From Stenotrophomonas sp. 278 (GTDB lineage: Bacteria > Pseudomonadota > Gammaproteobacteria > Xanthomonadales > Xanthomonadaceae): a stretch of 35,114 bases of DNA. The stretch lies in the NCBI RefSeq assembly GCF_003935715.1, contig NZ_RHPP01000028.1:1-35114 (forward strand), read 5' to 3'. The notes below the pieces were generated by a model that saw nothing but the letters and a program-made list of their open reading frames with translations, searched no databases and was not told the origin of the DNA. The position numbers and the translations under genes were made by a program. This document shows, piece after piece, positions 1 through 7,659 of this stretch. Each line of letters begins with the position of its first letter. Within the stretch, counting starts at the first letter, position 1.

Positions 1-1
1 G

Positions 2-1033
2 GCCACCACACCGCCCAGCGGCGACGGCTACGCAAGCAGCGCGGCAGAGGCGCAACAGGCGCAGCAGGCATCCAAGCGCAGCGTCGACGACGTGAAGCAG
101 CAGACCGCGACGCTGTTCACCCGCCGCTTCACGCTGGAAAACAGCCTGAGTTATGCGCGGTATGACCGCAAGCAGGTCACCCTCAATGGCTTCCTGGCGC
201 TGGATGCGATTTTCCTCGGCAATATCGCCATCGAGAATGTCGAGTCCGACACGCTGACTTACAACCTGGCGGCGCGCTGGGGCGTCACGCCGAGCATGAC
301 GCTGAATCTGGATGTGCCTTATCTGGCGCGCAAGACCGTATTCCAGAAGGGCGGGGCAGGCGGGTCCGCGGCGGCCATCGCGCAGGAGGAAACCAGCGGC
401 AACGGCTTGGGCGACATCAGTCTGAGCGGCAACTGGCGCCTGAACCAGGAGAAAGGGCGCTGGCCGGAAACCGTGCTCAACGTTGGCGTGACCGCGCCGA
501 CCGGTCAGGAGCCCTATGGCGTGGACTGGAAGGTGCTGGAGCGTGACGAAGACGACTTCATCCGTTTCGCGGTGCCGGGTGATCAAGCGACCGGCAACGG
601 TGTATGGCAGGCCAGCCTCGGGCTCTCGGCGGTGAAAACCGCCGACCCGGCCATCCTGTTCGCCAACATTGGTTACATCCATTCGTTCGAAGGAAGTTTT
701 GACGACCTCGACGGCAATCCGGATACGGTGAACCCCGGTGACGTGAAGCTGGGTGGTTCGATCTACTTCGGTGCCGGCGTGGCGTTCGCCTTCAACGAGC
801 GCACCAGTCTGAGCATGTCCTTCAGCGACAAGCTCAGCCGGCGTGCGTCGACGCGTTACAAGGGCGGTCAATGGGTGAAAGTGATCGGCAGTGATGCGAA
901 TGCGGCCACGCTCAACCTGGGCATCACCTATGCGCTCAACCGCAACACCACGCTGGTGAGCCAGCTGGGGATCGGGCTGACCCCGGATGCGCCGGACTTT
1001 ACCTTGGCCTTCAGGATTCCGTATATGTTGTGA
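2..1033 (+). CDS. Outer-membrane beta-barrel protein, FapF/phenol-MetA-like, 5' end missing
   Basis: The reading frame is open from base 2, so the gene begins before the window and the in-frame GTG at 92 is probably internal. The visible part has about 343 residues. It starts with an Ala/Gln-rich stretch (AAEAQQAQQASK) that could be a coiled coil or plug. A long run of alternating polar and hydrophobic segments follows and ends in FRIPYML, with many Gly/aromatic turns, as expected of an outer-membrane barrel. The segment LNGFLALDAIFLGNI and the overall pattern resemble the phenol_MetA_deg barrel group, which includes FapF, the pore that exports functional-amyloid fibres. FapF identity is inference: the rest of a fap-like cluster (C39 peptidase, amyloid subunits) would lie upstream and is not visible. 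A generic porin of the same fold is the alternative. Confidence 0.7.
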   Translation, partial: ATTPPSGDGYASSAAEAQQAQQASKRSVDDVKQQTATLFTRRFTLENSLSYARYDRKQVTLNGFLALDAIFLGNIAIENVESDTLTYNLAARWGVTPSMTLNLDVPYLARKTVFQKGGAGGSAAAIAQEETSGNGLGDISLSGNWRLNQEKGRWPETVLNVGVTAPTGQEPYGVDWKVLERDEDDFIRFAVPGDQATGNGVWQASLGLSAVKTADPAILFANIGYIHSFEGSFDDLDGNPDTVNPGDVKLGGSIYFGAGVAFAFNERTSLSMSFSDKLSRRASTRYKGGQWVKVIGSDANAATLNLGITYALNRNTTLVSQLGIGLTPDAPDFTLAFRIPYML

Positions 1034-1063
1034 CGCCGTCCGGGCTCTTCTTCGTTTCGGGGG

Positions 1064-1194
1064 CATGCGTTACCGGATGCGGGTTGTTCCAGTGCCGTCG
1101 TCTGTCGACCGACGCTACCAACACCCGCACGCGGTTCCGGTAGCGTCGGTCGACAGACGACGGCCGTGAAATGGCCAGCGTTCGGTAACGCATG
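1064..1194. repeat. Nested inverted repeat: head-to-head SMAG (GTAG) palindrome dimer
   Basis: Arms 1095-1119 and 1139-1163 are perfect 25-base reverse complements separated by 19 bases. Each has its GTAG tetranucleotide on the inner side (1115-1118 on the minus strand, 1140-1143 on the plus strand). A second, outer pair of 12 bases (1064-1075 and 1183-1194, CATGCGTTACCG and its complement) encloses them. GTAG-headed palindromes are typical of SMAG repeats in Stenotrophomonas. The element lies between two converging genes and may fold in the RNA of both, so a role in termination or mRNA stability is possible but not shown. Confidence 0.8.
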
Positions 1195-1249
1195 ACAATG
1201 GATCGAGGCCGCCGCCAATTCTGATCCCCAACCGTGCAATCCAAAGCGG

Positions 1250-2587
1250 TCAGCGCAATTCTGGCAGGGCGAGCTGGTGTTTGCGGCAGAGGCGGTAGAC
1301 GGTGACGCGCGAGACCTGCATGGTGCGCGCGCAGGCGGTGATGTTGAAGTCGTTCTGGCGCAGAGCGCGCAGCAGCGCGTCGCGTTCGGCGGCCTGGCGT
1401 GCGTCGTGCAGCAGTCGTTGCGGGATCTCGATGCCTTCCGGGGACAGTTCCAGATCCGACACCGTGATCAGTTCCGATTCGCTCACGATGGCCGCGCGCT
1501 GCACCCGGTTCAACAACTCGCGCACGTTGCCCGGCCAGCGGAACTGCTGCATTGCCTGCAGTGCCTGGCGACTGAAGCCGCGCGCGCGGGTCACGTGCCG
1601 CTGGCGGAAGCTGGCCAGGAAGTGCTCTGCCAGCAAGGTGATGTCGCTGCCCCTGTCGCGCAGCGCCGGCAGCGGAAGTCGCAGCACGTTCAGACGGTAG
1701 AACAGATCGCGACGGAACTGTCCGCGTTCCACCGCCTGTTCCAGGTCCACGTGGGTGGCTGCGATGACCCGGACGTCCACCGCCAGCGGCTGATTGCTGC
1801 CCACGCGCTCGATCGTTCCCTCCTGCAGCACCCGCAGCAGGTTGGTCTGCGCATCCAGCGGCAGGTCGCCGATCTCGTCCAGGAACACCGTGCCGCCACT
1901 GGCCGTCTCAAACAGGCCCAGCCGCCGGTTCGCCGCCCCTGTGAATGCGCCACGTTCGTGGCCGAACAGTTCCGACTGCACCAGCGCTGCCGGAATCGCC
2001 CCGCAGTTCACCGCGAGGAACGGTCGCGCGTGCCGCGATGACAGCGCGTGCAGCGCATGCGCCGCCAGTTCCTTGCCAGTGCCGGTCTCGCCGGTGATCA
2101 GTACCGGCAGTTCCACCGGCGCGAACTTGCGCAATGCCGCGCGCGTCACCTGCAGCGCCTGGCTGTCGCCGATCAGCGCCTGCGCCCCGGAAGGCGGCTG
2201 CAGGTGCTGCTCGTCGCCGAGTTCCTGCAGGCGATGCACCAGCCGGGAAACGTCCAGGGGAGCGCTGAAGGTTTCCGTGCAGCAGGCGAGCAGCGGCTGC
2301 CATTGCGGATGCAACGCGGCGGTACCCGAGGGCAGGATGGCCACAACCCGCAGATGGCGATGCTGGTCGAGCACCGCCTGCAGGTGGGGCAGATGGGACG
2401 CGGTTACGCAGCGCAGGTCCAACAGCCCGACCACCAGGTCGTTGCCGCGCATGCCGATGGCGACTGCGCCGTCGGTCGCCACCCCGCGTACCTGCCAGCC
2501 AGCGGCGGCCAGCGCCGTGCGTTCTGCTGCCAGTGGTTGCCCAAACCAGATTACACACCGGGCCGGAATTTCAGGGACTGCCGCCAT
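1250..2587 (-). CDS. Sigma-54-dependent transcriptional activator (AAA+, Fis-type HTH)
   Basis: This 445-residue protein has the three-part layout of a bacterial enhancer-binding protein. Residues 1-125 form a receiver-like domain that lacks a clear acidic phosphorylation pocket, as in VpsR-type regulators. The AAA+ domain has Walker A GETGTGKE at 166-173, the sigma-54 contact loop GAFTGA at 213-218 and Walker B TVFLDEIGD at 233-241. A Fis-type helix-turn-helix lies at 414-437 (NITACARTMQVSRVTVYRL). It should activate sigma-54 RNA polymerase promoters by ATP hydrolysis. The ATG has GAAGGTG at a suitable distance upstream. The gene converges on the beta-barrel gene, so it may control the locus to its left, but no target is visible. 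Its signal is unknown; control by cyclic di-GMP is a family-based guess. Confidence 0.93.
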   Translation of the reverse strand: MAAVPEIPARCVIWFGQPLAAERTALAAAGWQVRGVATDGAVAIGMRGNDLVVGLLDLRCVTASHLPHLQAVLDQHRHLRVVAILPSGTAALHPQWQPLLACCTETFSAPLDVSRLVHRLQELGDEQHLQPPSGAQALIGDSQALQVTRAALRKFAPVELPVLITGETGTGKELAAHALHALSSRHARPFLAVNCGAIPAALVQSELFGHERGAFTGAANRRLGLFETASGGTVFLDEIGDLPLDAQTNLLRVLQEGTIERVGSNQPLAVDVRVIAATHVDLEQAVERGQFRRDLFYRLNVLRLPLPALRDRGSDITLLAEHFLASFRQRHVTRARGFSRQALQAMQQFRWPGNVRELLNRVQRAAIVSESELITVSDLELSPEGIEIPQRLLHDARQAAERDALLRALRQNDFNITACARTMQVSRVTVYRLCRKHQLALPELR

Positions 2588-2635
2588 GCGTCACCTTCAC
2601 GGAAAGGTATCCGGGCGGAGTCTCCTGTCCAGCGC

Positions 2636-2688
2636 TACCCGGCGTGCCGCCCCACGCCGGGTACCACCGCTCCGCCGTCAGGGCGGAG
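2636..2688. repeat. Two adjacent hairpins upstream of the sigma-54 activator
   Basis: The first hairpin pairs 2636-2646 with 2653-2663 (TACCCGGCGTG and its complement, 6-base loop). The second pairs 2670-2676 with 2682-2688 (CTCCGCC and GGCGGAG). They lie in the 254-base gap between the start of the activator and the 3' end of the NlpC/P60 gene. The GTAG head of a SMAG repeat is not placed correctly here, so I class them only as inverted repeats. Apart from these, the terminator and a possible promoter for the activator, I see nothing in this gap. Confidence 0.5.
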
Positions 2689-2780
2689 TGGGTTGTGCAG
2701 CCTGTAACGGTGAAGCCGGGAATGCTTCGGGAACAGAAACAACAACGCGCGATCAATCCCGCAGCGGCCATCACGCGTGC

Positions 2781-2812
2781 AAAGAAAAAGGCCGCTGCAC
2801 GGCAGCGGCCTT
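2781..2812 (-). terminator. Rho-independent terminator of the NlpC/P60 gene
   Basis: An 11-base stem pairs 2789-2799 (AAGGCCGCTGC) with 2802-2812. On the minus strand it is followed by a T-rich run (TTTTTCTTT). It lies 30 bases after the stop codon of the minus-strand NlpC/P60 gene. Confidence 0.75.
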
Positions 2813-2841
2813 CAGGATTCAGCCAGGGAGCCTGAAGCGGC

Positions 2842-3597
2842 TCAGAGCTCGACGCGGCGAGCCTGCATGAACTTGCCGCCCCAGTAGCCGGTGATCAGGC
2901 TGTCCACGCGGACGTCCTTGCCAGTGCTCGGCGCGTGCAGGAAGCGGCCTTCGCCGACGTAGATGCCGACGTGATCAACCCGGCCCTTGCGGCCGAAGAA
3001 CACCAGGTCACCTGCGGCCAGCGCGTTGCGATCGTTGATCAGCTGGGCTTCGCCATCGCGGGCCATCTCGCGCGAGACCCGCGGAAGCTCGATGCCCAGC
3101 GCGGTACGGAACACATAGCCGACCAGGCCGCTGCAGTCGAAGCCGCTGTCCGGCGAAGTGCCGCCCCAACGGTACGGCGTGCCGAGAAGCGTCATGGCGC
3201 GGCGCAGGACCGACTGGACCTTTCCGTTTTCGGCCGGGTCAGCGGCCACGATGGTGCCGTTGGAGGCGTCGTAGTTGGCCAGCAGGCGGCTCAGGTCACC
3301 GGCGACCATCGCCGAGCGGTCCATCAGCGGAATGGTGTCGTTGGCTGCCAGGTGCGGCAGCAGCGCCGCCAAGGTGGCGCTGGCGGCCGCATCGGTACGG
3401 CTGCGGACCGGAGCATCCGCCTTGGGCTTGACGGCAGCGGCCACCTCGGCCGGGCCGACGGTCGCGATTGCAGCGGCCTCGGTCGGGGCCGTCGGGGCGG
3501 TCTGCGCCCAGGCCGGAACACTGGCCAGGCAGAGGGCAAAAGCGAGAAGAGCGGGGCGGGCGATACGCCGCGGGGTGGCGGTCTGGCCTTGGCACAT
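2842..3597 (-). CDS. Secreted NlpC/P60 peptidoglycan endopeptidase
   Basis: NlpC/P60 enzymes cut peptide stems of peptidoglycan in the periplasm. The catalytic domain fills the C-terminal half. With numbering from the ATG at 3597, the nucleophile is Cys155 in FDCSGLV, the general base is His209 in DHVGIYVG and the third residue is His221 in FLHAP. The N-terminus has Arg residues followed by a hydrophobic stretch ending AWA|QT at about residue 31, a Sec signal peptide, then an Ala/Pro/Thr-rich linker. An upstream TTG (3678) would add 27 residues ahead of the signal peptide and is unlikely; a GTG at 3615 is possible. No strong ribosome binding site decides between ATG and GTG. The protein is a close relative of the next gene, pointing to tandem duplication. 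Confidence 0.9.
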   Translation of the reverse strand: MCQGQTATPRRIARPALLAFALCLASVPAWAQTAPTAPTEAAAIATVGPAEVAAAVKPKADAPVRSRTDAAASATLAALLPHLAANDTIPLMDRSAMVAGDLSRLLANYDASNGTIVAADPAENGKVQSVLRRAMTLLGTPYRWGGTSPDSGFDCSGLVGYVFRTALGIELPRVSREMARDGEAQLINDRNALAAGDLVFFGRKGRVDHVGIYVGEGRFLHAPSTGKDVRVDSLITGYWGGKFMQARRVEL

Positions 3598-3746
3598 CAG
3601 GTCGGATGTCGTCACGCGGCGATCACTGAATAAAAACGATGGGTGATGATGCCGTGGAAAGCGTGTGATTAGGTACAAATTTCGTTAATTTTTCGTTTAA
3701 CCACGCGTGATGGAAGTCACAGTTTCGACGCTTCGCCCTGTTCAGC

Positions 3747-4286
3747 TTAGTGCAGAACGCGTTTCGCGCCGGTGTAGTGGTCCTTCCAGTAGCTTCCGCC
3801 CAGCGAGTCCAGACGGACGGTGCCCCCGGTGCTCGGCGCGTGCACGAAGCGGCCCTCGCCGACGTAGATGCCGACGTGGAACACGTTGCCGCGGTTCCCG
3901 AAGAACACCAGGTCGCCCGCTGCCAGGCGCCTGGGATCGATCTTCGGGCCCTGCACGGCGGCGAGGTCGCGCGACGTGCGGGGCAGCTTCAGATCGACCA
4001 TCTCGCGGTAGACATAGGTCACCAGGCCACTGCAGTCGAAGCCGGATTCGGGCGTGTTGCCGCCGTAGCGGTAGGGCGTGCCGACCAGGCCAATGGCGCG
4101 CATCAGCACCGCGTTGGCGGCCTGCGGGTTGTTCGGGGTGACCGTGGGCCAGACCTGGGCGGAGGCGGGCGGCGTGGAAGATCGGGTGGATTTACCGCCG
4201 CCACAGGCGGCCAGCAGGGCCAGTACGGAGATCAGCGCCAGCTGGGCCGGCAGGCGGGTCAAGCGCGAAACTGGCGTCAGCAGCAT
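3747..4286 (-). CDS. NlpC/P60 family lipoprotein endopeptidase
   Basis: From the ATG at 4286 this is 179 residues: a short signal peptide with lipobox LLAAC (Cys28), a Gly/Ser/Thr/Pro linker and an NlpC/P60 domain. The catalytic set is Cys85 (FDCSGLV), His137 (FHVGIYVG) and His149 (FVHAP). It should be a lipid-anchored murein hydrolase similar to Spr/MepS. Earlier in-frame starts at 4322 and 4349 would put extra residues before the signal peptide; none has a convincing ribosome binding site. The domain is very similar to that of the gene at 2842-3597. The 150-base gap between them is AT-rich at 3668-3701, a likely promoter for the downstream copy. The gene is divergent from slyD. Confidence 0.9.
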   Translation of the reverse strand: MLLTPVSRLTRLPAQLALISVLALLAACGGGKSTRSSTPPASAQVWPTVTPNNPQAANAVLMRAIGLVGTPYRYGGNTPESGFDCSGLVTYVYREMVDLKLPRTSRDLAAVQGPKIDPRRLAAGDLVFFGNRGNVFHVGIYVGEGRFVHAPSTGGTVRLDSLGGSYWKDHYTGAKRVLH

Positions 4287-4395
4287 GATGTCCGGATAAT
4301 GCGCGGCCTTGGAAGTCGCCATGATGGCGGCGTAACCGGCGGGCGACAACCCGTCCCACCCGTCTGCCCCGGCAGTCCCAGCACAAGAGTTCCGT

Positions 4396-4875
4396 ATGAA
4401 GATCGCAAAAGACAGTGTCGTCCGCTTCCATTACACCGTGGCCGAGCAGGGCCAGGATCCGATCGAAAGCTCGAAGGATCGCGAGCCGCTGGCAATCCTG
4501 ATCGGCCATGGCAACATCATCCCGGGCCTGGAAAACGCCATGATGGACAAGGAAGCCGGTGCCAGCTTCGACGTCGACGTGAAGGCCGCTGATGCCTACG
4601 GCGAGCGCCGCGAAGGGCTCACCCAGCGCGTGCCGAAGAAGCACTTCGGCAACGCCAAGCTGGCTCCGGGCCAGCAGGTGGTGCTGCAGACCAACTTCGG
4701 CCCGCGTGCGGTCACCGTCGAAAAGGTCGGCATGAGCGTGGTCGACGTTGACCTGAACCACCCGATGGCTGGCAAGGACCTGCATTTCTCGGTCGAGATC
4801 GTCGACGTGCGCGAAGCCCAGGCCGAAGAGCTGGAGCACGGCCACGTGCACGGCGACGGCGGTCACCAGCACTAA
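4396..4875 (+). CDS. slyD: FKBP-type peptidyl-prolyl isomerase, SlyD-like
   Basis: This 159-residue protein has the SlyD arrangement. A split FKBP domain (VVRFHYTV, LIGHGNIIPGLENAMM, then the C-terminal strand HFSVEIVDVREA) surrounds an insert-in-flap chaperone domain at about residues 70-120. A His-rich tail (HGHVHGDGGHQH) follows, which in SlyD binds nickel. It catalyses cis-trans isomerisation of prolyl bonds and acts as a cytoplasmic chaperone, and may help nickel handling. There is no signal peptide. AAGAG upstream of the ATG may serve as the ribosome binding site. The gene stands alone: three SMAG repeats separate it from the next gene. A short FkpB-type protein is less likely given the His tail. 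Confidence 0.88.
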   Translation: MKIAKDSVVRFHYTVAEQGQDPIESSKDREPLAILIGHGNIIPGLENAMMDKEAGASFDVDVKAADAYGERREGLTQRVPKKHFGNAKLAPGQQVVLQTNFGPRAVTVEKVGMSVVDVDLNHPMAGKDLHFSVEIVDVREAQAEELEHGHVHGDGGHQH

Positions 4876-4883
4876 GCACCTGC

Positions 4884-4975
4884 TGCCGGGCAAGCCCGGC
4901 ACTACGGTCGGTTGCTGAATGTAGAGCCGGGCTTGCCCGGCTGCCTTTTGGGTTGCCGGGCAAGCCCGGCACTAC
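4884..4975. repeat. Three SMAG palindromes in alternating orientation
   Basis: Near-identical units occupy 4884-4905 (GTAG on the minus strand), 4921-4943 (plus strand) and 4954-4975 (minus strand). Each contains the core GCCGGGCTTGCCCGGC or its complement and a GTAG head. They follow the slyD stop and may form the 3' end of its mRNA. Translated, they produce a false N-terminal extension of the following DUF418 gene. Confidence 0.85.
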
Positions 4976-4998
4976 CCGCCCCGGTCCATGAGTGCCCT

Positions 4999-6231
4999 GT
5001 GAATCCAGCGACTTCTTCCCTGCAGCCGGTGACCGGCAGCGACCGTATCGAGGTCCTCGACATCCTGCGCGGCGCAGCCCTGCTGGGCATCCTGCTGATG
5101 AACATGGAAGCGCTGAGCGGTCCGCTGGACCTGGCCTTCACCGGCATCGACCCGCACTGGCAGGGTGCTGACCGCTGGGCCGATGCGTTGATCTACGTGC
5201 TGGTGCAGGGCAAGTTCTTCACGTTGTTCTCGCTGCTGTTTGGTGCCGGTTTCGCCATCATGGCGCAGCGCGCCGAAGCGGCGCGGCGGGACTTCGCCCC
5301 GTTCTACCTGCGGCGCAGTGGCGGTCTGCTGCTGATCGGGTTATGCCACGCCCTGCTGGTGTGGTCGGGCGATATTCTCGTGCTCTATGCACTGATGTCG
5401 CTGCCGCTGCTCGCGTTCCGCGAAGCGCCGCCGCGCTGGCTGCCCGCGATGGGGGTCATGACGTATCTGTTCTCGGCGGCGCTGATGGTGACCATGGGGC
5501 TGGTGATCAACATGGCCGCGCAACCCGGACCGGCAGGCAGCGCCTTGTCCGATGCGGCGGCGGCGGGGCAGCGTGCGGTGGAGCTGCAGCGCCAGGCATA
5601 TGCCTGGGGCAGCTGGACCGACGCCCTGATGCAGCGTGTGCACGACCTGCGGGTGAATCTGGGCGGCATGCTGGTCGTGGGGCCTGAGGTGCTGGGCATG
5701 TTCCTGATCGGAGCCGGGTTTGCACGCAGCGGAGCGCTTGCCGCACCGGAGCGTTTTCCCACGCTGTATGGCCGGTTGCGCTGGGTGGCGCTGCCGGCAG
5801 GTCTGCTTCTGATGATTTTCAGCGCCTGCTGGGTGCCGTACGTGGCTCCCGGCACCTTCACGCCTGCCAGCGGTTTCGCCTACGCGCTGTCGTCGGTGGC
5901 CGGGCTGTTGATGAGCCTCGGCTACCTGGCCTGGATCGTACGCGCGCGCGCGCGCCTTCGCGTGCTCGCTCCGGTGGGGCGCATGGCCCTGACCCAGTAC
6001 ATCGTGCAGTCGCTGGTGGGCACGTGGATCTTCTACGGGTATGGGCTTGGGGCGTTCGAAAGTCTTCCCCGCGCATGGCAGATCCCGTTCGCGCTGGCGT
6101 TGTTCGCGTTGCAGGTCGTGTTTGCGCGATGCTGGCTCCAGTACTTCCGGTTCGGCCCGCTGGAGTGGCTGTGGCGGGCCATGACGTATGGCCGTTGGCC
6201 GCCGTTGCGCCGCGCCGCTGGCACGCAGTGA
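4999..6231 (+). CDS. DUF418 family multi-pass membrane protein
   Basis: Starting at GTG 4999 the product has 410 residues. The N-terminal RIEVLDILRGAALLGILLMN is the hallmark of DUF418 proteins, and the C-terminal half (GRMALTQYIVQSLVGTWIFYGYGLG) matches the family's conserved region. About eight to ten hydrophobic segments predict an inner-membrane protein. The frame extends back to 4912, but those 29 codons lie in SMAG repeats and are rejected; no clear ribosome binding site marks the GTG. The function of DUF418 proteins is not established; they resemble acyltransferase-type membrane proteins such as YeiB. The gene precedes gor by 72 bases on the same strand and could be cotranscribed. Confidence 0.85.
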   Translation: MNPATSSLQPVTGSDRIEVLDILRGAALLGILLMNMEALSGPLDLAFTGIDPHWQGADRWADALIYVLVQGKFFTLFSLLFGAGFAIMAQRAEAARRDFAPFYLRRSGGLLLIGLCHALLVWSGDILVLYALMSLPLLAFREAPPRWLPAMGVMTYLFSAALMVTMGLVINMAAQPGPAGSALSDAAAAGQRAVELQRQAYAWGSWTDALMQRVHDLRVNLGGMLVVGPEVLGMFLIGAGFARSGALAAPERFPTLYGRLRWVALPAGLLLMIFSACWVPYVAPGTFTPASGFAYALSSVAGLLMSLGYLAWIVRARARLRVLAPVGRMALTQYIVQSLVGTWIFYGYGLGAFESLPRAWQIPFALALFALQVVFARCWLQYFRFGPLEWLWRAMTYGRWPPLRRAAGTQ

Positions 6232-6303
6232 CGCGCGTGCTCACGCCGGACGTGCCCCCGACCATGGCATGCTGCCGGTGCCATTTCCGGTGGGACATTT
6301 TCA

Positions 6304-7659
6304 ATGAGCATGCAATACGACTATGACCTGATCGTGCTGGGCGGTGGATCCGGTGGACTGGCTGCCGCGTTCCGCGCTGCGCAGCACGGCCGCCGCGTGG
6401 CCATGCTGGAGCCCGGCGAACTGGGCGGCACCTGCGTCAATGTCGGCTGCGTGCCGAAGAAGGCGATGTGGCTGGCAGCGGATCTGTCCGAGCGGGTCGG
6501 GCTGGCCGCCGCACTCGGCTTCGACGTGCCGACCCGACCGACGCTGGACTGGAAGGAACTGGTGGTGCATCGCCAGGCCTACATCGCCAACATCCATGCC
6601 AGCTATCTCAAGCGCCTGAACGACAACGGCGTGGTGCGCGTGCCGCGCAGGGGCCGGCTGGTGGACGCGCATACCGTGGAATGCAGTGACGGCGTGCGCA
6701 TCAGCGCCGCACACATCCTGATCGCTACCGGCGCGTACCCGCAGCGCCCCGATATTCCCGGCGCGGAGCTGGGCAAGGTGTCCGACGATTTCTTCCATCT
6801 GTGCAGCGCGCCTGCCCAGGTCGCCATCGTGGGCGGCGGTTACATCGCGGTCGAACTGGCGGGGTTGCTGCAGGCGCTGGGCAGCCGGGTGACGCTGCTG
6901 GTACGCGGCGACCGTCTGCTTGAGCGCTTCGATGCCGAGCTGACCGCGCAGCTGGCCGAAAACCTGTGTCACCAGGGGGTCAAGGTGCATTTCAACTACC
7001 GCCTGCGCGAACTCCGCCGCGACGGCGATGCGGTCATCGCCTACGGACATGATGGCCCGCGTGATGGCCGCTTCGACGAGGTGTTCTTCGCCACCGGTCG
7101 CCGCGGCAACAGCGCTGGATTGGGGCTGGAAGCGCTTGGGATCGCGATTGGTGAAAAGGAGGAGGTCGTGGTTGATGAATGGCAGACCACGGCCGTGCCC
7201 AACGTGCATGCCGTGGGTGACATCGCCGGCAAGGTCGGATTGACCCCGGTGGCCATAGCTGCTGCACGCAAGCTGATGGACCGCCTGTTCGGCGACCAGC
7301 CGCAGGCGAAGATGGATTACGAGAACGTCGCCAGCGTGGTGTTCTCACATCCGGCCCTGGGCGCGGTCGGGCTGAGCGAGGAAGACGCGCGCGCACGCTT
7401 TGAGGATGTGCGCGTCTACCGCAGCAATTTCCGCCCCATGCTGCAGGCGCTCGCCAACGGCAGCCAGCGCAGCATGTTCAAGCTGGTATGCGTGGGTGAG
7501 GAGGAGCGCGTGGTGGGCGTGCACCTGCTCGGCGAGGGAGCCGATGAGATCCTGCAGGGCTTTGCCGTGGCGGTGAAGATGGGTGCTACCAAGGCCTGCT
7601 TCGATGACACCGTGGCGATCCACCCCACGAGCGCCGAAGAGGTTGTGCTGATGCGATGA
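6304..7659 (+). CDS. gor: Glutathione-disulfide reductase
   Basis: This 451-residue flavoenzyme reduces oxidised glutathione with NADPH in the cytoplasm. Visible features are the FAD-binding GGGSGG at residues 13-18, the redox-active disulfide Cys44/Cys49 in GGTCVNVGCVPKK, the NAD(P)-binding GGGYIAVELAG near 178-188, the second FAD motif VHAVGDIAG and the C-terminal HPTSAEE that supplies the active-site His-Glu pair. The length is normal for the family. Its TGA stop overlaps the ATG of the next gene (ATGA), so translation of the two is probably coupled. Confidence 0.95.
   Translation: MSMQYDYDLIVLGGGSGGLAAAFRAAQHGRRVAMLEPGELGGTCVNVGCVPKKAMWLAADLSERVGLAAALGFDVPTRPTLDWKELVVHRQAYIANIHASYLKRLNDNGVVRVPRRGRLVDAHTVECSDGVRISAAHILIATGAYPQRPDIPGAELGKVSDDFFHLCSAPAQVAIVGGGYIAVELAGLLQALGSRVTLLVRGDRLLERFDAELTAQLAENLCHQGVKVHFNYRLRELRRDGDAVIAYGHDGPRDGRFDEVFFATGRRGNSAGLGLEALGIAIGEKEEVVVDEWQTTAVPNVHAVGDIAGKVGLTPVAIAAARKLMDRLFGDQPQAKMDYENVASVVFSHPALGAVGLSEEDARARFEDVRVYRSNFRPMLQALANGSQRSMFKLVCVGEEERVVGVHLLGEGADEILQGFAVAVKMGATKACFDDTVAIHPTSAEEVVLMR

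Noticed and set aside
928-1244. Several short frames on both strands over the 1034-1249 gap
   Set aside because: They are translations of the SMAG inverted repeat and have no ribosome site or family match.
4884-4975. Three spaced repeats that might suggest a CRISPR array
   Set aside because: The units alternate in orientation, are self-palindromic and have GTAG heads; no cas genes are present. They are SMAG repeats.
4912-4998. N-terminal extension of the DUF418 protein
   Set aside because: These codons are SMAG repeat sequence, and the conserved DUF418 start follows the GTG at 4999.
5938-5954. CG-alternating run that might be a Z-DNA or slippage site
   Set aside because: It encodes part of an Arg/Ala-rich cytoplasmic loop of the DUF418 protein and is common in such GC-rich genes.
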